Source of the DNA: Mucor racemosus
Lineage: Eukaryota > Mucoromycota > Mucoromycetes > Mucorales > Mucoraceae
Direction of reading: 5' to 3'
Assembly (NCBI GenBank): GCA_027405735.1
Contig: JAPEHQ010000006.1
Span: 434,001-498,000, forward strand
DNA: 64,000 bases
Within the stretch, counting starts at the first letter, position 1; each line of letters begins with the position of its first letter. Below are positions 12,004-22,559 of this stretch, piece after piece. The notes under the pieces are model-generated. The model had not been told where the DNA came from and made no database searches. It saw only the letters and a list, made by a program, of their open reading frames with translations. The position numbers and the translations under genes are program-made.

Positions 12004-14274
12004 TTAGTCTCTCTTATTCAAATTCTCGCCTGCGTTATGATGATGAGAAGCTGCTTGATCTTTTGTTGATTGCATATCAATAGCAACCACACCTTCTTCG
12101 ACATGGTCAGGATGAGTTTCATGATCAACAAAAGCAAGAGGTGTCTCAATCTTGGTGTCGGTATCATTATTGTGATTCTCAATTTTATCATTAATATCGT
12201 TTTGTTGTTTTTGATCAGCTTTGAGGACAGGAGCAGATCTAACAAGAAGCGAGGCACAGAAACCAACACCACACATGGCTGTCATAACATACCAAATCAA
12301 ACGGAGAGCATCAAGATAACAAGACAAGACGAATTCAACATATTCAGCAGGACAACCATTTCTAACATACTCTGAAGAAGCTAATACATTTTGAACGATA
12401 TCAGCGGGAACAACAGCAGGAAGATCTTGAGCTAAAGAAGAGTTCAAGATGGCGGATGAGATTGCCACTCCAAGCGCACCACCTAAAATGCGGCTGAAGT
12501 TACCGAGACCTGTGACAACAGCAATATCTCTTGGTTCAGCTGAGGCTTGCAATGCAATGATAGCGCTCGAAAACATAAAACCAAGACCAGCACCACCAAT
12601 CACAGTGAAGCCATAAATCTTTGAGAAAGGTGTATCTTCACCAAACAAGGAAATCAAACCAACAGATAAGGTAAGCAGGCCCATACCAATTGGCAAAAGA
12701 GGCTTAAAGATACCAGTTTTAGAAATAAAGATACCAGCGAATGTAGAAAATACAGCGATCAATAATTCCATAGGAATCAAACGAATGCCAGACCACATGG
12801 CCGAATCTTCACGCACAACTTGGAAATAAATGGGAAGATAATAAACCATACTGAAAAATGTCATACCAAAGAACCAATTAGTAGCAACAACAGCAGAGAT
12901 GGTACGGTTCTTGAACAAACGAGGAGGTAATAAAGGCTCAGCGACCTTTGTTTCGATAAAGATCAACAATGCAACTAAAATACCTGTCAAAACTAAGGGT
13001 ACAATGACAGCTGCAGATTTCCATGGAAACGTTTGACCACCGAAATTCATGGCCAATAAAAAGAGGGTGGCAAATGCAAGCACAATCAATGTACCAATAT
13101 AATCAATACGCTTTAATTTATCCTTGAGGTTACCATTAGGAACAGGTAAATGCAAAAAGAATACCAAAACAACCAATGCAACAGCACCAATTGGTAAACT
13201 AAAATTAATGTGTTAATTATATAAAAAAGGTTCAATATTTCAGCGAATCTTACTTGATGTAGAAATTCCAACGCCAGGTTACATTGTCAGTAAAACTACC
13301 CTATAAACGATAAAATAGTGTTAGTAAATATTGATCGCCCGATATTTACATAAATACTATACTTACACCAATCAAGGGACCAAATACGCTAGACAAAGCA
13401 AAGACAGCGTTGACAATACTATAAGAAAAAAGTCAGGTTCAGTATTTCAATAAAAAAAAGATTATTCAGTTTACCCTTGATAACTGCCTCTTTTTTCAAG
13501 TGGAACTAAATCGGCGATGATAATAAAGACCTATATCGAGTAAAATTGATTAGTTTGAGACACATAAAAGGATTCGTAACTAAATAATTACGCTTGTAAA
13601 GATTCCAGCTGCCCCAATTCCTGCTATAGCTCTACAAACAATCAACATGATCATACTCTACAATATTACAAGATTAGATACAAAATAAAAATGCCGTCAT
13701 AAAAGAAATTACCTTGGCAGCACCACAAAGTACTGAACCTAACAAAAAGATAACAATACCAACAATTAAAATCAGTTTTCTGCCGAAAATATCAGAAAAT
13801 TTCGCAAAGAGTGGTTCTATAGATTAATTTAATAACCAAATACTGTTATAAATGTCATAAACAACTTACGAAATGCATCAAAAGTCAAGATGTAAGCAGT
13901 AGCTACCCAAGATACAATTGTCATTTGATTGAAATCAGATCCAATACGAGGCAAAGCAGTAGACACAATAGTACTGCACAATAAGAAAAAAAAAAAGTTA
14001 GATCAACATTACATCCAAGCAGTAGACATGTAAATATTTACCTGTCAAGTGCAGCTAAAAACAAAGCAATTTGCAAACCACCAAATGTCAAGAAAATATT
14101 GTTCTTTTTTGTAGGCTTAATTTCTGTCTCATTGTCAATTATTGTATTTTCTGATTTAGTTTCTGCTAAATTTGCTGTTCTTTCGCTATTCAATGTTGCA
14201 ACAACAGATGTCCTTCTTGAAATCCCTTTATCAAGATGGTCATCATGAGCTTCAATGCTTGTTGATGGTGGCAT
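12004..14274 (-). CDS. MFS transporter, DHA2 (14-TMS drug:H+ antiporter) family
   Basis: Eight exons (14274-14042, 13973-13870, 13816-13713, 13657-13592, 13530-13475, 13418-13367, 13300-13254, 13198-12004) give 618 aa. The intron phases all agree. Family motifs are clear: LDSTIVSTALPRI at about 76-88 at the end of the first membrane helix, the cytoplasmic-loop motif KFSDIFGRK at 118-126, and TWRWNFYIN at 213-221. Many hydrophobic helices follow. The first ~55 residues and the His/Asp-rich last ~70 are polar and should face the cytosol. DHA2 proteins export drugs, amino acids, siderophores or organic acids by proton antiport; the substrate here is not readable. It lies 285 bp downstream of the acyl-CoA ligase on the same strand. 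Seven small introns in the first third and one long last exon are notable. Confidence 0.93.
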
Positions 14275-14559
14275 ATTATATGATCAAAAAAAGTAAAGAA
14301 AAGAAGAGATTGTGACACATCTTATATCTCTTTTTATACATTTCTGTTTCAATGAAAAAATTTTAAAATTGACAGGTTCAGCGGTATTCCGTTCTCTCGG
14401 AGGAGAATTTACAGCCATTTCCCAGATCTGACAGATAATTTTACTATAGCAGGTAATTTATTTATTGTAAGTGTATTTAATATGATAACAACCACGGTTG
14501 ATGACCACAAGAAAAAAAAAAAAAAGCATAAATATTATTATTATGAGTTGATTTAAAAT
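14275..14559. other. Intergenic spacer between transporter and ligase genes
   Basis: This 285-bp AT-rich gap must hold the 3' end of the ligase gene and the promoter of the transporter, both on the - strand. A poly-A/T run at 14510-14525 lies just beyond the ligase stop. No specific binding site is recognised. Confidence 0.5.
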
Positions 14560-16625
14560 TTAAAGCTTGCTCTTTAATTTGAGTTGTTTTTCTTCTTCTG
14601 CTGCGGCATCTCGAAGGATTCTTCGAAGGATTTTACCAGATGGACTCTTTGGGACCTCTTTGATGAATTTGATAGAACGCAATTGTTTGTAGTGAACAAC
14701 TTGATCTGAAACAAACTTTTTAATGGTATTGGCGGTCTCTTCATTTTCTAGTACATTTGGTTTTAATGTAATATAGCCACGAGGAAGTTCGGTAGCTTGT
14801 TCGGCATCATAAACACCAATGACCGCACAATCAACAACAATTGGTGAATTGAGCAAAATTGCCTCTAATTCAGCAGGTGGTACTTGGAAACCCTTATATT
14901 TGATCAATTCCTTGATACGATCAACAATGTAAAAGTGGCCATTTTTGTCTTGAAGAGCGACATCTCCAGTGTGAAAGTATCCTTCTTTATCAATACAATC
15001 TGCAGTTGCTTCAGGATTATTAATGTAACCCTAAACATAATATGAGGATTACTATTGTTTATGAATGATGTAATATGTCTGTACCTTCATGATATTTGGG
15101 CCTTTGAGCCACAATTCGCCACGCTCACCGTGAGCGACCTCTATTTATAATTGGCGAATTTAATGAAAACATCTCTTTAGAATTGATATTGTCAAGCCTT
15201 ACCTTTGCCTTCCTCATCAACGATTTTGGCTGTCATGTTAGATAAAAGAATACCAGTAGATCCTTTATAAAAATAAATTAAGCACCTTGAGAATAAACAT
15301 ATATAACAATATTAATTTTACCATCAATAACACGGTTAGTTGGTTCTACAATAGCGCAAGGAGAAGTTTCTGTAAGACCATAACCTTGTTTAGCAATCAT
15401 TGTTGGAATTCTCTTTTTCACCTGTTGAGATAATTCAACACCCAAAGGAGCAGCACCACAGATAACAAGCTTAATAGACGATAAATCATATTGATCAATA
15501 AGGGGATTTTTAGCTAAAAGCAAAATAATGGGTGGTACAAGGGCAGTAAAAGTGATCTTTTCTTTTTGTACAGTTTCACAAAACTGAACAAGATCAAAAC
15601 GAGGCATAACATGAAGAGGAATACCCATATACAACACTGCATGAAGCAAAAGAGTAAGACCAAAAATGTGGAAAAAGGGCAAAACACCGAGTGCAACATC
15701 TTTGTTTGCATTTATCACTTGATGATCCAAAGCATAGTATTGCAATACATTGGATGTAATATTAGAATGTCTATTGTAATTAAAATTATTAGTACATAAT
15801 TTAGTTATACATCCTACAGTTCATACGTTGTCATGACGCCCTTGCTTTTGCCTAATGGTAATTTTGATTAGAATGTTTGTAATACCCAATATTTCAAATA
15901 ACAGGATCAAAACTTACCGGTAGTGCCAGAAGAGAAACAAAGATAGGCAACAGAGTCTTTAGCTTCCTCTGCAGTAAATTCAACAGGTGCAGCACGACGT
16001 TCATTCAAGAAAACTTGCGAATAGGGCAATACACCATTAACAGCAGCTTCACCAAAAACAAAGATGTGATCTCTTGAAAGGCCTACTAAATCTGCTGCTA
16101 CTAAAGCATATTCGACATTGGAAGGATGAGCAATCAATACTTTAGTCTTGGTCATTTCAAGTTGATAAGCAAGCTCCTTGGGTGTATATGCTGGGTTTGC
16201 AGGAGTAGTGGAGCCACCTAAATAAGGTAATGTCAATGCTGGCATTTAAATTATGCATCAATTCATCTCTTACCAGCAGCAACAGCACCCAGCAAAGGGA
16301 CAGTATAATCAACCTATATTGATTTTTCGGAGCACCATCAGTACATGGCAAAGCCAAATTTTATTATTTGTTTGTATTCTAATACCTGATTTGGAGAATA
16401 GATAGCAACAACATCGCCACACTTAAAATTAAACTTGTCCTGAAGTGTAGCAGCAAAACGGAAAACGTTGTCCTTGAGCTTACCATAAGTCAAACTTTCA
16501 CCAGTGAAAGCATCAATAAGCATTTTACGATCTTCTGGGATATTGTGGGGATTGCTATTAAACAAAAATTGAATAATACCAGTTTCAGGTACTTTGATGT
16601 CTGGGAGAGACGATTGAATAACCAT
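14560..16625 (-). CDS. 4-coumarate-CoA-ligase-like acyl-CoA synthetase with peroxisomal PTS1 (C-terminal SKL)
   Basis: Eight exons (16625-16386, 16313-16274, 16217-15918, 15851-15818, 15770-15322, 15262-15203, 15140-15085, 15030-14560) give 549 aa, the usual size for 4CL/luciferase-type ligases. The ATP-binding loop SSGTTGKSKGV is at about 188-199, split by an intron. Then come YGLTETSP, GYFHTGD, the hinge VDRIKELIKYKGFQV, and the C-terminal catalytic-lysine motif PKSPSGKILRR. The enzyme should form an acyl-adenylate from ATP and a carboxylic acid, then the CoA thioester. The protein ends KSKL, whose last three residues are a canonical type-1 peroxisomal signal, so it should act in peroxisomes. 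Substrate may be a phenylpropanoid-like, medium-chain or branched acid. The DHA2 transporter lies directly downstream. Confidence 0.93.
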
Positions 16626-16735
16626 GGCTTATAAAAGTAAGGGGTAGGATGAAGAAAGAGAATTTAATTATGGTGAGAATCTAGGATGGAATTATGATAA
16701 ACCATATTTTATATCATTGGTTAAAACAATATCAT

Positions 16736-16945
16736 CCCCACATTCTTCACGTTACACCACTCGAGTATATACTGAAAAACAAAAAGTAATATATAAAAGA
16801 ACAACTCTTTACCAATGTCGGAATAGTTCAAGCAAAAATTTAGAAGAGAGGCGACTTGTTTTAATCTCTCATTTGCATAATGTACCTCTTGTTTAGCCCT
16901 TGGTTTCTTTATGATATCAATCTCGGCTGAAGAAATAATCAACAT
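16736..16945 (-). other. Possible short gene or gene fragment with one intron
   Basis: On the - strand, 16945-16813 is an open exon coding MLIISSAEIDIIKKPRAKQE and about 24 more residues, ending at a GTAAAG donor. After a TTTTTCAG acceptor near 16771 it runs only six more codons to a stop. A CAG acceptor-like site at about 16924 would also let the exon join an upstream exon. The composition looks coding, but I do not recognise a family. It may be a fragment of a displaced gene. It sits just upstream of the ligase gene on the same strand. Confidence 0.2.
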
Positions 16946-18197
16946 TTAGATTAACAATTATAAATCATGTACTGTCCTTGACAGTCTTTGAAGTGTTACA
17001 AACATGAGGACCTTCAATATGCAATTTAAATGGTGCCATCTAGCAGCCTAAAAAGTTTATCCTATATGAAAATTATTACAAATTCTCATTAAAAATCTAG
17101 TAATACATTTTGTATGATCAGAAATGTAGTAGCACTATATTTTCCCCCACTTTATATATAGATAAATGGTTCAATTTCTTAGCTTATTTGTAAGGAATAT
17201 TTGAAAAAGTCCGAGCACACATAGCATTTCAAAATTGGAGCACTTGATGCTCTATACATGATATAAAAACTCGTTTATTGAATTTCAGGCTGGCTTATAA
17301 ACCAAAAAGCGTTTTCTATGTGCCTTCTCTACAGAGCGCTTTTTTCTCTGTTTGCAATGTAAATACCAATACATAATTTGGCGTGTTTTCTATGATGCGT
17401 TACACTGCATTTCTTTTAACTTGCATATGCAAGTTAGGATCTGGATAGTTTGTTAAAGGTTGCACCAAATGCCTTGCATTGCCTGTCTTTGGCGAGAAGA
17501 TCCTAGAACACATCAGCACATTATGCTCAAAGCAACTTGCTCTTGTTATCAATCCTGAAAGAAATTGATGGAAATGAATTACAACAAGGTTTTGAAACCA
17601 TATATATACCTTTTCCGATGGTATTTTTGAAAAATGCACACAGAAACATTTGGATGTATATATACCAAAAAGTGTAACGAAATCTATTTATGGTAGTTGT
17701 GTAATCTATAATTATCTGTAATTTGCAAATTTTTATCAAAGCATCATTAAACTTAAGATTAACTAACTTAAATCAAAGTTATTTGAGGCAATTTATGTCA
17801 ATTTGAAGGGTAACACACAATGTCAATGGCCGGAAAACAACAAGTACTATACCCATACCTGCTTGACGGTTTGAAAATGTAATAATTTTGATACGAATTT
17901 TACAAAGGAATATATACGAGTGCGTGAATAAATAAATGTGTACATAATTTAAATATAACTGCATTACAACTTTGATCATACATAAGATATAAGAAGGACA
18001 TTTACTTACTAATTTCGTTAGTTATCATTACCATAGATGCTGGTTCTGACTGGTTTAGCCCTATTTCTAATTTGAAATGGTCGGGTAAGCCATAAATCCT
18101 ACTTGAAAAAAATTGGAGGTTTGATGCCTGGAAACTATTATAGATATGCATAGTGTATAATTTGCAACTTTTAATCCATTTGGATCCATGTTCATTA

Positions 18198-18928
18198 TGC
18201 AGTAAATAACGACGTTGTTTACTAAAATAAAAAAAAATATAAAAATGAAAGCGGTAGAAATACAAGTATACTGTAATCAGCTAAAGTTTTTATTACAAAA
18301 GATTTTTAAAGATTTAAAATAATTGAAAAAAGTATGAAAGTATTTATAGTGATTTAGGGAACTTGGATACCATCAGACTTGAATGGATGTATATTTAGTA
18401 ACCTTCTAGTTTTGAGTACATTGTTATTAATTTAATATTTTAAGGGGTAAATCATGTAGAGCATTGACCATAAGGGATTGATGCTAAGTGTGACAATATC
18501 GACCTTTTGGGAAATGGTTGCTTTGCTTATTATTGTTATATCTATTTTATGTAACCTTGAATTAAGGGGTAATTTTTCATATGCTTGAATCTTATCTATA
18601 TTGATAGTGCAACTTCAATATAGATGAGCAGTTGACTAAATTGATATCTTTGTTTATTGTCATTATTGATTTGGATAGAATCCTATTTTGATAAATATGT
18701 CATTTGTGTAATTGATTGCACCGTGATCAAGGATGCTATCGTCTACACAACGTGTATGGTTCAAAAAAGTATTTCATATTTTCAGCATGCGTTTGTTATT
18801 TTGTTTAATTGAAGCATTTGTTTATTATTGTTGTTCACATTTCAAGTGGTATCATATTTTATGAGCAACACTTGGGAATTAGGTTGTTTTATTATTATCA
18901 AGTATTTCTAGTATGTAATTCCACTGCA
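18198..18928 (+). mobile_element. Solo LTR of family R3 (copy 1), interrupted by a 364-bp insertion
   Basis: The element begins TGCAGTAAAT and ends TTCCACTGCA, so it has TG...CA ends within a perfect TGCAGT/ACTGCA inverted pair. It is paralogous to 21009-21656. Flanks are CATTA on the left and CATTG on the right, a 5-bp target duplication with one mismatch. Without the 18429-18792 insertion and its duplicated target it is about 359 bp. No internal retroelement domain follows on either side, so it looks like a recombined solo LTR. Confidence 0.65.
18429..18792. mobile_element. 364-bp nested insertion with 8-bp target duplication
   Basis: Compared with the R3 copy at 21009-21656, 364 extra bases interrupt this copy. 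TTGTTATT precedes it (18421-18428) and follows it (18793-18800), while the other copy has this octamer once. An 8-bp duplication is typical of hAT-type transposons, but no terminal inverted repeat could be found and nothing coding is inside. Class is therefore uncertain. Confidence 0.5.
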
Positions 18929-19266
18929 CATTGGTTGATTCCGAGCATTTTTCCAGTCGCTTTATTTTTTTTTACGTCGAGAAAGAGAGTTTTTTTAAAA
19001 ATTTGTACTAAATTCCTTCAAAAACAGCTATTAGCTAACAAAATTAGGACATGTTATTTGTATATTTATTACATATTAAGTAAAACTTTAAATTTTAATT
19101 TAGAACGATTATTTAATTCTATAAAAAATTTCCAAAAATATCTGAAACAGCCCATAAATACCAGGCAAAAAAAAGTGGAGCGTCTTCATTTCCCCATTCT
19201 CAAAAGAACTCGGGAGACTGAAGCTTTACAGTTGTGTAAATGAATCCTAAACGTACGCACCTTTGT

Positions 19267-19372
19267 AACGGAAGGTAAAGCATTGAATAAATTGGCTTGG
19301 GACAGAGCGGGTAAAAAAGCGGCAATAGGCTACAGTGATGATGGCCATATTTATGTTTATGATATTGAAGAG
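19267..19372 (+). pseudogene. Dynein intermediate chain-like exon fragment
   Basis: An open stretch translates as TEGKALNKLAWDRAGKKAA followed by residues ending DDGHIYVYDIEE. This fits the last WD40 repeat of cytoplasmic dynein intermediate chains, where ALN(K/R)xxW...DxxGxxxxYD is conserved. It ends exactly at a GTAAGA splice donor. The preceding blade found in copies 1 and 3 is missing here, and no upstream exons exist nearby, so this is a relocated gene piece. Confidence 0.5.
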
Positions 19373-20131
19373 GTAAGACTAAAACTCAATGTAAATCATC
19401 TCTAATCCAATAATTATAAAGTAAGGCTATATTATTATCAAATAAACTACTACACAATATTAACATGTATAATGATTTACAGTAATAAGCTTGAATCAAG
19501 TGGATACTGCATCCTTAATTCTTGAAAAAATTCTCAAATATCATAAAACCTCTTATTTTTAAGACTTACAAGGCTTATAAGCGGTATATTAATTTAGAAA
19601 ATTATTTTTGTCCAGATCATCAATTTTGACATTTTTTAAATTTTTTTTTCTGATTTTGCAAATCTAGAGTTAATTATACTACCAATTGTAAAAACAAAAA
19701 GTATACACATATACAACATTTAGCGCTCTATTTGCTCAATAGAAAATATACAATATTCTTATTGCAAAATATTACATGAAAATCCTTTAATCAAAAATTT
19801 GTTTTTGGGACAAAACTACAAAGTTCCATTAATTGACACTTCATATTAAGCTTTTATAAAATATGTATTAGTTATGGCTACAATTTTCTCTCACAATGTA
19901 GTATATTTAAACGTTGATTTTGGTATCAAAAATTGATTTTTCTGTTTTTTGATCAAAATCATGAGTGTTAGTAAGGATAAAATGAGCCCCGAAAAATGTC
20001 CGCTACAAAGTCTGAATTTTCAGACTGTACGTGGTTGGATATAAGAAAGATTATAAAAACAACCGCTTTTTTATTTAAAACTTAGATATATACCATAGTA
20101 TAAGAGACTTAGCCATTCAATCTTGCTATGC

Positions 20132-20410
20132 TCAATTACGGCGTCGCTCTACGGACTCGCATTTGAAATTTTTTAACGAATCTATGATATGACAGACGGT
20201 TTTTCTGGTAAAAAAACGTATGCTTCTATGATAACAGATATTGCCTATTTTGCTTATTAGTTGATAGTTGAGGCGCTGTAATGCTGCTTTTACATTGGCT
20301 GAAATGTCCAATTTATTTAGCAGGGTTTTAATTGCGCTGCTAAATAATGTAAAGCCTTGATAATCCTTTTCTACGTGTGTTGTTTCTCTCTTTGTGTTTT
20401 CATATTCCAA
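20132..20410 (-). pseudogene. 92-codon open frame in R1, histone-fold-like, no ATG
   Basis: The frame is open from codon TTG at 20410 and begins LEYENTKRETTHVEK. Then come QGFTLFSSAIKTLLNKLDIS, a helix-like segment starting NVKAALQRLNYQLISKIGN, and FFTRKTVCHIIDSLKNF. The order short helix / loop with DIS / long helix / loop with T / short helix resembles a histone fold of H2B type. No ATG begins the frame and a TGA lies just upstream. Copies 1 and 3 of R1 carry the same frame, broken after KTLLN. The resemblance is by eye and weak; the product may never be made. Confidence 0.3.
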
Positions 20411-21008
20411 GGATATTATTCACCGTTTGATAAGGCATATCAGACTATCAAGCTGGTATTCTTTTCTTTTATCTTCTAAATACCCATTCTAACATAAAGG
20501 ACTAATGTTTTTAATATAGGTAGCAGTCGTTATATTATAGACTGATACTTTCATTTAACCAGGTTCTACGATCAAATATCATTATCTACTACTGGATTTT
20601 TGGACGTATTTCTTGATTATAAGATCAAATCGAAGGCAATGATATTTATATCTACTCAATGAGAAGTTTGAACTGGCAACAAACTCATGAAATGTTCCAG
20701 AAAAGTGATAAAATTTCAAATAATATAATAAAAACAAAAAAAAAAAGAATAATCTGATGTATTTGATTTGTCGAAAAGTAAATCGCATGAAATTAATCTA
20801 ATGGAAAAGTATCGTTTTATTATGAGCTTATAGAGAGGATTTATATACTAATTGGATGAGTGTAATAAATGTGAGTGATAATACAATTAGAATGGGCACT
20901 TGTGTCGTATATTTTTATGCTTGATAAATAATAATACTTAAAAAAGAATATAAAATGAAAAGAGGAAGAGTAATGAATAATAAATCAGTTCTTCAACTGT
21001 ATAATGTA

Positions 21009-21656
21009 TGCAGTAAATGACGATGTTATTTACTAAAATAAAAAAAATATAAAAATAAAAGCAGTAGAAACACAATTATAATCAGCTAAAGTTTTTATTA
21101 CAAAAGATTTCTGAAGAGTTAAAATAATTGAAAAGTATGAGGGTATTTATAGTGATTTGGAGAACTTGGATACTGTCATTTCTCACTTCTTAGACTACTA
21201 CTAGGAGAAATGTGGTTTGCTTCAGTGAAGCTTCCCAAACTATATATAAAGATGCTAAATATATAATAGATGAAAGAAAGCTTATTTATTAAAAGGATTC
21301 AAGGGATGTGAAATATATATCATCATAATTCGACCACGTCACTACTAATCTATCACCATAACTATATACTGCTAGCCAATCTATTGCCATAGCAATAGCA
21401 GGTGAACAACATCTACTACTCACACTACATTTCATAAACATCCAACTAGATATATTCCATCATGACAATACCATCAGACTTGAATGGATGTATATTTAGT
21501 AATCTTCCAGTTTTGAGTACATTGTTATTGTGTTCAATTGAAGCGTTTGTTATTATTGTTGTTCACATTTCAAGTGGCATCATATCTTATGAGCGACACT
21601 TGGAATTTAGGTTGTTTTATTTTTATCAAGCGTTTTTAGTATGTAATTCCACTGCA
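21009..21656 (+). mobile_element. Solo LTR of family R3 (copy 2), interrupted by a 294-bp LTR-like insertion
   Basis: It begins TGCAGTAAAT and ends TTCCACTGCA like copy 1, and is flanked by a perfect 5-bp duplication ATGTA (21004-21008 and 21657-21661). Removing the nested element and its 4-bp duplication leaves about 350 bp, close to the 359 bp of copy 1. No retroelement coding sequence is adjacent. Confidence 0.7.
21174..21467. mobile_element. 294-bp nested solo LTR-like element
   Basis: It starts TGTCAT and ends ATGACA, a perfect inverted pair with TG...CA ends, and is flanked by ATAC on both sides. The R3 copy at 18198 has the uninterrupted site GGATACCATCAG (18365-18376) with ATAC once. 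A TATA-like stretch CTATATATAAAG lies near 21239. These points fit a solo LTR from a second retroelement family; a small MITE with 6-bp ends is the alternative. Confidence 0.6.
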
Positions 21657-22559
21657 ATGTAAACAAGATATCGTTTATTTAGCTCATAGAAGCTGGTATC
21701 TGAAATACTTGTAGTATATATATCAGTATTTATACGGATGTCTATGTGGAATTGCAGCTTACTTGGTGGATCAGTATTCATAGAAATCGTATTTTTAATT
21801 GTTTTCAATAAAAGTGTATATAGTAAGCTATACTGTAGATGAAATGCCAAAGATTTAGAATAAATATTATGACAAGAAAAAAATGTATAATTTAATAAAG
21901 GAACTTGTTAAATTAAATCAAACACACAAACTGAAGAGAATCTTTATTCAAAATCAATAATTTGTCCTATTTATATACAAATTCTATATTACATTTATCC
22001 ATTAGATCAGCATTGGGTCGATTATATCTTTCTGACATTCCATTGTCAGGTCATTTTATTTACATTAGTAACACAGCACATTTAAGTTCAGCTTATTTTA
22101 TACAGTATAGCTAAATCCAATAAGTGAATATGTCTCATATATCCCGCTTCCCGGATCTTGCTCTAGAAAATAAGAATCAATCGAGAGTGTTATCATAGAT
22201 CAGTTAGCTGACTTCTTGAAAATAAGGATTAAAAATCAAAAGGTTCATTATCTTACAATTAACCGGTAGATGCAACAGTAGAACTATAGATCCATTTTGG
22301 CAATGCTTTTTTCAGCACAAAATTCATTGTGGAAGTTGCCATTTGAGATCATTGTGTTGAAGGTGTCAGGTGTCTATCTACTCTCATGTAATAAAGCCGG
22401 AAATTACTAGGATCAAAATTTACAGAGATAGGATTTTTGTTGTCAAGAAGATTTCAGATAGTTTTAGATGGTTTTCAGATAGTATTCGGATTTTTCCCTC
22501 AATAATACATATATTGCTTTGAATTTCGTCCAATTTTTTTAAAAAAAAACTGTACCTTT

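Larger units (their letters stand above)
19253..20655 (+). repeat. R1 repeat family, copy 2
   Basis: About 1.4 kb matching R1 at 7375-9050 (+) and 48485-50352 (-). It lacks the left third of the family but extends to the same right end as copy 3 (phrase CAAATCGAAGGCAATG read on +). It has the best-preserved coding debris of the three: a 35-codon dynein-like exon on + and a 92-codon open frame on -. It lies between the two R3 solo LTRs, but those LTRs have their own target duplications, so they do not form one element with R1. Confidence 0.65.

Noticed and set aside
18809..19243. 144-codon open frame as a gene
   Set aside because: It starts inside an R3 solo LTR and runs into AT-rich spacer; composition is typical of non-coding AT-rich DNA.
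18198..21656. One LTR retrotransposon with R3 as its two LTRs and R1 as its body
   Set aside because: Each R3 copy has its own target duplication, the outer flanks of the pair do not match, and no retroelement protein lies between them.
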